From: Boswellia sacra
Taxonomy: Eukaryota; Streptophyta; Magnoliopsida; Sapindales; Burseraceae
Direction: 5' to 3'
Assembly (NCBI GenBank): GCA_013180625.2
Contig: SNVD02008000.1
Location: 124,001 to 188,000, forward strand
DNA: 64,000 nt
Part shown: in pieces, positions 12,240 to 22,942 of the stretch
Position numbering within the stretch: the first letter of the stretch is position 1
How the letters are laid out: each line of letters starts with the position of its first letter
The notes under the pieces: model-generated
What the model was told of the DNA's origin: nothing
Database searches by the model: none
Seen by the model: the letters and a program-made list of their open reading frames with translations, nothing else
Position numbers and translations under genes: made by a program

Positions 12240-15200
12240 TGACACGACCCGCCCCTAGCTACACGGGCGAATCATGCCTAAAACTGTGGACTACAACTAT
12301 TTCTTAATTCTTTTCTTTCTCATGGAACAAACTTGAAATAATTTCCATTACATCCACAAATGAAATTTAAATAAAACAATTTAACTATTACAACCTTGAC
12401 CTATCCTTGCACCATCACATGGCTGGGCCTCCAGACTTTCTAACTAGACTATATTTTGCTTTCACCTTGGGGAGAAATTTTTAAAAAAAAGAAAAAAATA
12501 AAACAAAAGAGTGAGTATAAAACTCAGTGAGTGGGAATAACAATATATTTATAAATAAATCTAAAAAAATATATATCATCATAAAAAAAATATTTGCTTA
12601 TAAAAGAAACAATCTTTAAAACTTGTAACTTTCGTATCATCTAAAACGTCATAAAACTTTAAAATAAATAACTATTGAATGACTAAATTCATCAAAATAT
12701 TGCTTTTTATTGTCTATACTTAAAACAATAAAATAATCATCTTTAATCATATAATAAAGATACTCTTGATGATCATACTAAAAATATTTATTCAACTGTG
12801 ATAAAAAAAAATGCGTAACTTTCCATGCAAATCTTCCTTTAAAAAGAAACTTATATAACTCATGAGAAAAATTATGCTTCGTTTATCATAAAACTATAAA
12901 ATAATGAAGCTGCTAAGAGTACATAAACTATCATAGCTAGTAAAATTCTTTCTAAAACTTTTGGAGAAATTTATACAAATTTGCTAAGCATCTTTCTTTT
13001 CTGAATACTTTTCTTTTCTTAATTCTTATAAATATTTAAAACTCGTACTGATATACTAAACAAGTACCCCTGAAGTTGTCTGATTCCTACCTGGCGAGAT
13101 CTAACATCGCACAGGCAGTGCTATATGAATCTCCTCATACCTGGTGAGATCTACATCATGCAGGTAGAGCTATCTATACCTAGCGAGATCTAACATCGCA
13201 CAGGCAGTGCTATACTAGTCATACGCATGCGTAGAGCTGCCCCCAAAGGGCTAAAGCGCCCAGATCACACGGCCCAAAGCCTCTATGTGTGTCTGAACGG
13301 GCCCCAAAGGCCTCTTTCTGTATCACTGTCTAAGTGATCTGAATAACTATCTGGGTATCAGGTACTAGCTTAGTATAACATAACTGTGCTTTATTACTTT
13401 TATTAAAAATTGATTTCATTTAAAAACTGTTTTAGATGCTAAACTTTCTCTTTTTAAGCAAACTTATCAAAATCTGAAAATTTATGCAAACTAAAACTGA
13501 AAATATTTCTATTGTTTAAATTATTCCATAATAAACATTTAGAAAGACATTTCTAAATACTTTAAGAAATTATTGAGTCAAATGACTATGAAAACTTTAA
13601 ATATCAAAACTTCCACACTTTCTCTAAATTTATGAATTATAACTTTCTGAAAAAAAAACTAAAATACGCTTTAAATATAAAATCTTATTTTTCATTTCTA
13701 AATGTTATATCTTTGTTCAAAACTAATTTTGAAACTAATATTCGTGTCTACAGCTATTTTGAAAATTAGCTTTGAAATATCTTAGTAATAAAAAGTAAGT
13801 ATAACAATCGGATATATCTACCTTTAAAAAATATATATATAAACAAAGGAAACTAACTTGAATTCTTCTAAATTCGCTAAAATTCTCGAAAATTCTATAA
13901 AGTGTTAAATAAACAAAACTAAGTAAATACAAAAAAAATATTTCTTAATTATCCAGAAAAATAAATCTTTTTCTCGCAAGAAATACTATAGAAACTAGCT
14001 TGACTTCTTCTAAATTCGCTAAATTCTTTAAAATACTAAATAAACATAACTAAGTAAATACTAAGACATGTTTCTAATTATGTAGAAAAAATAAATTTTT
14101 TACTCTCTCTAAAACTTTCTAAAATATCTATAAAATAACATTTAGAGAAATTATTATAACTCATAAAATAAAATACTTTTCCACTCACAAATTTGGTTGC
14201 ACAACACGGTTAGGTCGGATTTGGTTCCAAAATCAACGTTCCACATAGTTGGTCACATCCTTCAACAAAGAATTTATCCTTTATTATCCTAACATCATAA
14301 AAGAACTCATCACATCATATTCAATTCATAATCAATTTGAATATTTAAAATTCTCAATATCAAACTTCATATCTTAATCCAATCAATCCTAATTAACTCC
14401 ATTTCCAAACTTCTTAAATAGAACAGTTCTTGTTCTCTGATTTTTAATAAATAATTGACTTGTCAGAATGGTCTAAAATTTTATACAAACCTTATACACA
14501 TACATATCTAATGACATATAAAATTTCATAGCATTCCAAGTTCATTAACCACCTCAAAATCTTCATCTTTCCAGATACAAAAATTCTGTAAATTCATTTC
14601 CAGAACTGACCTCTCCATTTCCCAAAATACATGATAATTCGTAATAAATTTGAAAAATCACAAAACTCTCCAGAATTAAACTAGACATATATACGAACTC
14701 ATACCCCAAATTTAATAATTTTTGAAGACTTCTAGATACCTCAAATAACTTACCCAAAACTGATTTTCTGCAGAAACATTGAATTTCTAGTAGTGAACAG
14801 TAAACTTCGAAAATTTATATAAAATTGCCTACTCAACATTTTTCAATGAATCCAACTTCAAACAAATCCTTGAGATGTCTATTTTAACATATATAAATTT
14901 CAGAATCAGATTTAAAGCCAATAAATTACACAAATTTTCGGAATTAGTACTGTTCACAGAACCCTAAATTTCCATAATTATCATCAAAACTTAAAATTCC
15001 TTAAAACAAATTCCATAAAAATCAAGAAGAGTGTGAAATACCTTCAATAATACTTCCAATTTCATCATTGTTCTTCATTCTCTCTCTAACTTCTCTCTCT
15101 AAAATTTTAAAGCATCCAAATATCTCCTTAAATTTCAATTCTCTTGCATACAATATACAAAAATAACTTAAATAGTCTTGGAATTATAAAAATTACCTGA

Positions 15201-15441
15201 TTTTTTTTTATTTTTTTTTTGTTTCGCCAATAGCCCAGAACCTCTCTCACGTCTGTCTTCTTCTCTTCTCCCTCTCTAGATTTTTCTTTCTCTTTTTATT
15301 CTAATTTCTTATCTAATATAAATGCAAAATATAAGAGGATGGGCTGGGTTAAGAAAAATTGGGTTGGGTTGCTAAATAAAACTAAATGGGCTTGAGTTTT
15401 TTTTTTCTTTGTAAACGGGCCCAAATAAATGGGCTGTTTCA
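12240..15441 (-). repeat. 5' LTR (right copy)
   Basis: Right long terminal repeat, 3202 bp, collinear with 6958-10153 throughout. Differences I noticed include the ATATATAT stretch near 13830 (longer here), single substitutions near 12255, 13170, 13359 and 14587, and homopolymer changes near 15205. The first 150 bases in sense (15441 to about 15290) hold several TGGGCC/AGCCCA motifs followed by a purine-rich leader, as expected of a promoter region. Confidence 0.93.
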
Positions 15442-15481
15442 ATAATCTCGAGTATGGGAGAAAAAGAGAATTTTTTTTTGT

Positions 15482-15531
15482 GGCCCAATTCGCAGAATTT
15501 GAAGCATTTGCACAATTTACTTTTAATCTCG

Positions 15532-15533
<2 letters not shown>
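15482..15533 (+). pseudogene. atpA: Plastid atpA fragment in nuclear DNA
   Basis: The frame reads AQFAEFEAFAQF...NLDA, matching the C-terminal region of plastid ATP synthase alpha ([21 protein letters not shown] in the family). The bases also track plastid atpA closely. Only about 17 codons are recognisable before an expanded TA repeat breaks the similarity. It is most simply an old plastid-to-nucleus transfer, 40 bp from the big LTR element. Confidence 0.72.
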
Positions 15534-15536
<3 letters not shown>

Positions 15537-15584
<48 letters not shown>

Positions 15585-15600
15585 TTATTTATTTATATTT
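15537..15600. repeat. (TA)n then (TTTA)n microsatellite
   Basis: About 22 TA dinucleotides followed by imperfect TTTA units, directly abutting the atpA scrap. Confidence 0.95.
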
Positions 15601-16560
15601 TATCAAAATGATAGACAATCAAACCTTTTTCTTGCTTCAGTAGTTAGTCAAACGAGGTGAATAGGGCGTAGGATTCCTAAGAGATTCTTCGATTTATTTT
15701 CGAAGCAGATACTTATTCATCTGTCTCTCACATTCCATGAATAGTCAGAACATTGAGGAATATCCAGAAAGACATTTAGTGTTCGCGCCTACCCCACAGA
15801 TGTATTAGAAATAATACCTTGGGACGGATGTAAAGCTAAGCAAAATGCTTCTACTCTAAATGAAATTGTTTTTGCTCTCTGCTCCAATAATGAATCATTG
15901 ATTTAACTTGATAACTAAATAAAATAGATAAACCCTTCTCTTCGTCTCAGGTCGATAGATCTTCTTTTGGGACGGAGTGGAAGAACGAGGAGATTATCGA
16001 AGGTGGAGTTTATAAGCGTCTATACTGTAAAATCAATTTTCGATGGAATGAAAAAGACATATATGGAAGATCCAGTTGCATTTTATTGAAATTGAGGGAA
16101 TGACCAAAATCAATGTAACTTTTCTTTTTTTTGTTCTCGAAGTAACTCTCATCAACTAGTACTAAACTTTTTATCATTATGGCGTTGAGCTATTTTTCCA
16201 CAGGACTAACGGCAGTTCGAATGTATATACAAAAAAATTTCTTTTTCTTTTTACACTTATTATTATTAGATAATGTCCATAAATCTCATGATAGGTACCT
16301 AAAGATTCATTGTAAACTTCGATGGGAGCTTAATCACCAATTATAATTGCATTACATTCATTAGGCTTTCTTTGTCAATTTAACTATTAATGTTATTCGA
16401 TTAATATTAATTGATTCCGATTTGTGAATGACATGTATAGGATTAGATCAATCATAAATAGTAATAGTTTAGAAAGAGAATAAAATCCATTTACTATCAA
16501 AATAAAACATTTTAAAATTTTTGAAGTATAAAAAAATTATATCAACATATAATTATGTAG
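15600..16560. other. Possible mosaic organelle-derived spacer
   Basis: No intact gene. The segment at 16168-16206 resembles, on the minus strand, the 3' end of plastid 5S rRNA: the GGCGTTGAGCTATTTTTCC core is shared on the complement, with mainly C-to-T/G-to-A differences. The bases between 15600 and 16160 look less AT-rich and vaguely codon-like, with an open frame of about 50 codons near 15930-16090, but I could not assign them. Confidence 0.35.
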
Positions 16561-16733
16561 ATTATAGATATATTACTTCAATATAATGGATCCAGCTGCA
16601 GTGCACATGTTGCATCCAATAAAAAATTTGGAATAAAACTCAAAAAAATTTGGGATAGAAGATCAAAAAGTTCGAGATTCGGGGATGGTGCACCAAACTC
16701 CTTATGCACCCTCGCATTTGCGTCATATATTTC

Positions 16734-17234
16734 TGTTACGCTTGCATACAACATTTTACAAATGGGCCACCATATATAAACTAAGTATCCAGCCTGAAAG
16801 ACTAGTCTATTAGATGAAGAAACTCCTCCCGTATATAAGTCCAATAATCTTCCCTTAACCAATTAATGTAAGACTCTAAATGAGAATTTCATGGGTACAA
16901 CAAGCCCTCTCCTTAGACAAGGCCCCGATGGATTGAGGCGATATCCTTGTCTGAACCAACGACAATCCCCCACAAGGACAAGGCCCCGGTGGATCGCAAC
17001 ACCATCCTCGTCTGAACAAATGAGTCCATATTGCTATCTCAGATTGGCTCTGATATCACTTGTTACGCTTCCGCTGCACACAACATTTCACAAATTGGCC
17101 ATCACATATAGGGTAAGTATCCAGTTCGAAAGACTAGTCTATTAGATGGAGGAACTCCTTTCATATATAAGTCTCATGACCTTCCTTTAACCAATTAATA
17201 TAAGACTCTAAATGATGACTCCATGGGTACAACA
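16734..17234 (-). mobile_element. TRIM (terminal-repeat retrotransposon in miniature)
   Basis: Two diverged direct repeats of 169 and 174 bp (16734-16902 and 17061-17234) start TGTTACGCTT and end GTACAACA, giving TGTT...AACA ends. Between them are 158 bp. The plus strand directly left of the right repeat reads GCTCTGATATCA (17047-17058), one base from the complement of the tRNA-Met primer site. A purine tract (minus strand AAGGAGAGGG, about 16905-16914) abuts the left repeat. Flanks ATTTC (16729-16733) and ATATC (17235-17239) are a likely 5-bp target duplication. LTR identity of roughly 80-85% by eye makes it older than the 8.5-kb element. Confidence 0.85.
16903..17060. repeat. Doubled motif inside the TRIM interior
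   Basis: Two similar blocks of about 40 bp share GACAAGGCCCCGRTGGAT near the start and CGTCTGAAC/TGTCTGAAC near the end (about 16915-16958 and 16976-17018). They fill most of the tiny interior. Confidence 0.6.
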
Positions 17235-20095
17235 ATATCAAATATATGTCCTAAATTTTCTCTATCAAAATCAAGATATCAACTCTTGAGGCAACTCTTG
17301 AGGCTTCTTGTTTAAATGATGAATTGAAACTCTTGTGGTATCGTTATTGGTAGCATAAAATGATCGAGAAGATAACTTGCCAGAGTTGGGGCCAAAGCAT
17401 TAATTAATGAATGAGTTACAAGCCAGAAGATGAGTTGTGGCCATTTTTGTTATCAATATCTCTTATCAACTCAATTTGAGTTGTTATTTCCTAGAAATCT
17501 CAGGACTATCTATCATATTCATTGATTTATATATTCTTTTAAACATCGCAGTATTTTTTTTTTTATTCAAATACATTCAAGTTAGATACTTAATTGGAAT
17601 GAATATAAAAACTGAAGTGATAGGGGTGGTCCAAAATAAACTGTAATCAAAGCCTTTGGATCCACATGATATGTAGTAAGTGGAATCTTTAATTAGTTGG
17701 GTTTTGGTAAATTAATTAATTAATCTTAATATTATAATAAGGGGCGAACAATGATATGATTAACTAAATTCAAGATTCTTGATTTGTACTTTAATTTTGA
17801 TGGGCCAATACTCTAATATAATAATTAGAAATTTTAATATGGGAAATGGGTATGGGATTTGTTTTCCAAAAAGCGATTCCTTTCGTCATGAAGTCTATCA
17901 ATCAAACATTAGTTTATAAAATTCTCTCTCAGCTTTTTGTGACAAAAAGTGACAAAAAGCAGTCACCAAAGAAAAAGTTAATTCTCAAATAAATAAAGTT
18001 TTAAAATGTGCTTGCTCCATATCCCACTCTCAACTTTCCCCACTTGTTTATTTTTATCTTCTTAATTAATTATAATAATTGTAATAATAATAGTTATTAT
18101 TTCATATAATAATATATTATAAAGAAAGTGGAAAATATCTTTGAAAACTTGAGATTAATTATAGAAGGATATCTGAATCAATAATTACTAAATTCTAATT
18201 AAGAAATGCAACGATGTAGAAATTGGATTGAATTAGCCCAAATATGATTTAATTTATTGCCCTTAAGAGTCATGTGATACCATTGGTCAATGACAAGTAA
18301 AAGTGGGTCTAATTAAAGCTAAGCTAATCAGATGATTCAGTGACAGTGAATGCGCAGTCAACTCTTAATAACAAGGTTTGCTCCAATCTTTACTCGTTCT
18401 ACGATTCCCCTTGTATGAAATATTTCACCCAATATAATTCAGCAAATGAGTTTTTTTTTTTTTTTTTTATCAACAACAACTTTATAAGACAAATATTTCT
18501 ATAATATAAAGTATCGTATTTATTATTCAAAATAAGATATAATATCTTGATATTCGAGGTCTTTTAACGTAAATTTTTATTTATCTTTTTTAATTGAAAA
18601 TAACGATGTGTCCGAATAATCGTATGCGTGCAATGGAATCACAATCTACAACAATTTGGTTTGCTTTTGTTTAGCTAGAAACAAGGGGAAAAGCTTTGTT
18701 GCTACCTTACCCTACCCTCTCTTTATTGCACCTAACCTTTTAATAAAGAGAGAGAGAGAGAGAGAGAGAGAGAGTAAATAATGCACTTGAATGGCCTCAT
18801 TGATGCATTTGCAAGATGCAGAATTTCATTATTGTCAAAAGTTTCGGTAAAGGAGAAAGATAATGAGTAAACCACAGACAACAGGGTCCCCTTCATTTCA
18901 TTAAGAGTTTGTGCCAAAAGTCACTAACGTGACTAGTTAATTTTACTTTTAAATTTTTAAGTATTAATAACCTAAAATTATAATTAGTGATTATACCAAA
19001 AATTCAGAAACCATGCTCTTATTTTCCATCCTAAAACTCTAGCCAAGTGAAGCAAGCAAGCCCAATATTTATTGAGGCCCCAAAAGCTGGACTTGACTAT
19101 TGAGAGGCTTTACAGAGTGTAAATTCTTCTATTACTTTCACACTAACGATGTCTGTATATGATAATGGTCAATGGACAATTGATTAATTATACCCATAAA
19201 TCTTGCATAAATATTCATACACAAATATAAATCAAAAGGCAAGATTAAGTGTAAAAAAGTTGAGACGATAAATAAAATGAAAATAAATGAGTAAATTTAT
19301 AAAAAGCCAAGATTTTTCAGAAAGCATCAGATTTTTTTTCAGAATCAAATGCTAACGTTCTTTTTCCATTCCCCAACTTGCATTACAAGAAGATAAATCC
19401 CATCTACAAGAACCTCTTCAGGACCACTTACCATCGAGAGATTGAGGCATCCAAGGTGACCAATAATGCTCAACAGTCACAGACTGCAGCAAGACACCAC
19501 TTGCAGACTATGGTGGTCACAGCCATCTTTCTGATGTCTTCACATTCATTTACTCAAGACATACATCACATAATCTGTCCAGGTGATTCATTTCCGTTAT
19601 TTTTTATCCATTAAGGATGTGCTTCTTATAAATTACAACATTATCTCTTATACATTTACAAATCATATTTTCCCAGAATGTACAAAACAAAATGAAAATA
19701 ACAGGAAGGAATTTGGTTCATCATTTTGCTAGTCTTGCTTGCAACAGAATTAAATTGATCCCACGTGTGGTTGTAAAGCAGGTTGGTCGATAACCGAATA
19801 CTCTGAGAATAGAAAAATGCATCAAAGCATCCAGGTTTGAAGCACAGCAATACTGTTACTTGGCAATGACAACAGTGATGTGGTTCACCATAATTGTTTT
19901 AAGAATTTTATGACAATCTTATTGTGATTATTTGCTATTGGATAATTAACATAGAGACACCTAGGCTTTAATTAAAATTCTGGTCTCAAAAAATTTGCTT
20001 TAATAGCCAATAATCCAAACATAAAACCCTTTATTGTTCTGTCTACACAAGCAGTAAAAGGAAATGCTAGCAGTGCACAGTCTTTAAGTAACTAC
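17235..20095. other. Intergenic DNA downstream of the L20 gene
   Basis: AT-rich spacer without a recognised gene. It holds a (GA)n microsatellite at about 18746-18775 and a poly-T run near 18450. A minus-strand AATAAA (plus 20030-20035) about 60 bp past the L20 stop is a plausible polyadenylation signal for that gene. Confidence 0.5.
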
Positions 20096-22734
20096 TTATG
20101 CATTGATTGAAACGTTTGCCTTTCTGGGAGGAAGCACAATATTTTTGTTTCCAGGGAAGGCATTGCGAGAGATGTCAACAAGGGCCTTGAAACTATAAGG
20201 TTCGTGCATTGACAATTCTGACAGAACTTTCCTGTTTAGTTGGACGTTCTCCTTCATCAGCCCATGCATAAAGTTCCCATAGTTAACCTGACGAAAACAA
20301 TGGTACACAATAACAGTGAAATTAAAGAAAGTCGGTATCCCCCAGATACCATTACATAATGCTTTAGACTACATTAAAATACAGGAGAAGAAAAGGGGCC
20401 TACTACACATTTCTGTCTTTCCTAATCAAAGTTCAATAGTTGAGTTTAAAACTGACATCCATCCCCCACATATAACATTTTCTACAATACATCGACGTAT
20501 AAAATGTTCACTAAAGAGCATCAACTACAGTAGCTTCATACTTCCCATTTTAGGACAACGGTACAGGAATAACAGAATGTTGTCACATGAAGTCCACATG
20601 AACCTAAAAATCTTCCATCATTACACTAAGGTAACAACAAGAATTCCTACCGATTGTTTGGGGAAGAAAAGGAAAAAGATCATCATCAATTTACAGTCTC
20701 ATTCCTTAAGGAAATGTAAAATGCAAAGAGTCCTCTTGGTGAAAGAGACAGCCACGAGGTTTGCCTAGAAGTAGCCACCCTTAAAAGAGTGCATAATAGC
20801 TCACTGATCAAGGATTCTTGCACCAAAGATGAATGGGGCTGAGCGAATGCACGACTAGCTTGGCTCATTATGGCCAATACCGGCTTTGAAATTAATAACT
20901 ACTACCAGATCTTATAACCTTAGTATCCTTAGTAGGGGAACTTGTGGGATTTATTTATTTATTAAATTCTTTTAGATGAAAAAAGTAGTTTAAAAAGAGA
21001 TCAAACAAATATACATTATTAAGTAATTACTTGAACTAAAAGTTTCAGCTATTAGGCAAAAGCCTAACACTTATGTTGGACTGAGACAGAGTGAATTGAT
21101 ATCTAAAATTATTGTGACATGTGAGGGATTGGAATATGAGACCTTTAACTTTGTAAGCATACGCTTGACCTAAAAAGCTTAATTAAAAGATAGGGGACAA
21201 CATTACTATTGAGCACCTTACATTTTTAAGGGTGACTAGCTGTCAACTCTTGGGATTTTTAAAACTATCCTGAAAAAGAGAAATCTAATGCAACCTACTG
21301 AAATCTAATAAAGAAGAAAAATAAATTGCACAATATACCCTCCTTTTCTCCTTACCACCATCACCAACAAAACAAGCCTTTATGTTTACTTGCATGAACG
21401 AAATGAGAGAACTAGATTGGATGAACAGTGCATATATCTAATGGTAAATAAAAAGCCATGCAAGTAACTTCTGAAATCAAGATGGTCATAGTAAAAAATT
21501 TATGCAATATATATGATTTACTATTATCAAAAAATTATCTTTTAATGTATAAATTATTAATTTTCATGCAACAAATCAGATGGTGGATAACAAAAGTGCT
21601 CAAGTGTGGTGGTTTTCTTGCTTAGATGGAAGAAGATTGGACTTTTAATTTCAATCATTTTGATGCACCCGGTGATGATGATGAAGTTGAGTTGATTGTG
21701 ACAGATTTGAATAAGAGAACAAAATGGAACAATATATCAAATGTGTGGAATCATTTTGCTAAGATTGATGGAGGGACAATGTATAAATGTAAGTATTGTG
21801 ATAATGAATGTTCTTGTGATAGCGAGGGATGTCAAGCTCTTATTTTGCAGAATCACTTGTAGAATTGTGAAAAGTGCAAAAGCTTTGTGGCAGAGTTGTG
21901 GAATCACTTGGAGGGGTGTGATGATTACAAAAGCTTTGTACTAGATAAGAATAAAAAACTTCTAAGTTCTTAATCTAAAATCGATGATAAATAGCGTTGT
22001 TGCTCTTCGTAATTTGAGGGAGCCAGCCGGGCTTAATAATGAGGCTATTTAGGAAAGCTGTAATGAAGATGGTGATTGCAGATAAGTTGAAGTTTGAATT
22101 TGTGGAGGGAACGGGGGTCAAGGGAAATTTGTAGCGTAGTTTGTCCTGGACTTGAAGTAGCATTGGGAGGGAGAGGTAATTGATAGTAGTATGCTAAAAG
22201 TTTATTCAGATGAGAGTGAAAAGTTTTTTCAATGAAAAAAAAAAAAAAAAGGAAAGAGTTTGTCTAGGTACTACCAGTACATGGACATGGACATGAACTT
22301 GCATCAAAAATGTCAATTATACGGGAAACACTTCGCTGCCCGCTTTACTGGTGATAATTAGAAAATAAACAAGAGAATATTTAATCTTTATCCAACTTTA
22401 AATCATAAAGGGGATATAATATGGAAGCTTGTTGTAAGCAAACGGTTTGAATTTACCTAGCAGTCTTACATAAAGCAAAAGAGAAGCTAAACAGTAAATA
22501 AAGAATACCCAGATTAAGAAAGCAAAAGGGGGGGAAGAAAAGACTGACCCCGTGTTGGCGAGTGCCAGCATTGATGCGTTGGATCCAGAGGGAGCGCATG
22601 TCTCGCTTCTTGTTGCGTCTGTCTCTGTAGGAATATTGCAAGGCTTTTTCCACTCTTTCTCTTGCTATCCTTATGCAGTTTTTAGCTCTTCCCCTGAAAC
22701 CCTTTGCAAGCTTCAAGATTTCCTTCTTGTTCAT
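20096..22734 (-). CDS. Ribosomal protein bL20, nuclear-encoded, probably mitochondrial
   Basis: Two exons on the minus strand, 22734-22549 and 20287-20096, encode 125 residues. The donor GTCAGT follows codon 62 and the acceptor CAG is at 20290-20288. The protein starts [19 protein letters not shown] and carries the bL20 signature region ([19 protein letters not shown], then NYGNFMHGL), ending KANVSINA. bL20 binds 23S-type rRNA early in large-subunit assembly. Plants usually encode plastid L20 in the plastome, so a nuclear bL20 is most likely mitochondrial (Arabidopsis counterpart recalled as At1g16740). No long presequence is visible. The intron of 2261 bp contains a dead hAT transposase in the opposite direction. 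A telo-box and a site II element lie upstream. Confidence 0.93.
21626..22170 (+). pseudogene. Decayed hAT transposase fragment (BED zinc finger) in the L20 intron
   Basis: An ATG at 21626 opens a 78-codon frame with an acidic N-terminus and a BED-finger-like segment ([16 protein letters not shown], then LQNHL). Farther on, other frames give [13 protein letters not shown] and [17 protein letters not shown], both typical of plant hAT transposases just after the BED domain. Stops and frameshifts separate the pieces, and the catalytic and dimerisation regions are absent. It lies opposite to the host gene inside its single intron, so splicing should remove it. Confidence 0.8.
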
Positions 22735-22934
22735 CTTTTCTTTTCTTTTCTCTTCTTCTGCTCTGTTTTCTGTTCTGTTCTGTTCTTCCCTTGAACCCTC
22801 CTTTTCTGATTCTCTACTTTTCTTTTCCTTTCTTTTGCCGTTAGAAACCCATAAACAGAGTGAGGGTACTTTCGTCCTCTCGTACTTACTCAAATATTAA
22901 AATAAAAATCTTTTCAAATATTATTAAGAAAAGT

Positions 22935-22942
22935 AAACCCTA
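22935..22942. promoter_or_regulatory. Telo-box upstream of the L20 gene
   Basis: AAACCCTA lies about 200 bp upstream of the L20 start codon. A TGGGCC site II core on the minus strand (plus GGCCCA at 23120-23125) lies farther up. Paired telo-box and site II elements are known from plant promoters of translation-machinery genes, which fits this gene. Confidence 0.5.

Larger units (their letters stand above)
6958..15441 (-). mobile_element. Non-autonomous LTR retrotransposon (LARD-like, Ty3/gypsy-derived), recent insertion
   Basis: Two near-identical direct repeats of about 3.2 kb (6958-10153 and 12240-15441) bound a 2.1-kb interior. Both repeats begin TGACACGACC and end in GTTTCA on the plus strand, giving TG...CA termini. 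A perfect complement of the tRNA-Met primer site lies just left of the right repeat, so the element reads on the minus strand and the right copy is the 5' LTR. The interior has no gag-pol; only a C-terminal remnant FEDEIFLRR-stop survives beside the 3' LTR, as in Ty3/gypsy polyproteins. Flanks CTAAT (6953-6957) and ATAAT (15442-15446) look like a 5-bp target duplication with one change. By eye the LTRs differ at only about 15 substitutions plus a few small indels, so insertion was recent. It would depend on proteins from an autonomous relative. Confidence 0.92.

Noticed and set aside
6958..15441. CRISPR-like or tandem segmental duplication reading of the 3.2-kb direct repeats
   Set aside because: TG...CA ends, primer site, polypurine tract and flanking 5-bp match identify LTRs of one retroelement.
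22552..22900. Plus-strand frames rich in Phe, Ser and Leu over the first L20 exon
   Set aside because: They are antisense to the L20 exon and its GA-rich leader; composition accounts for them.
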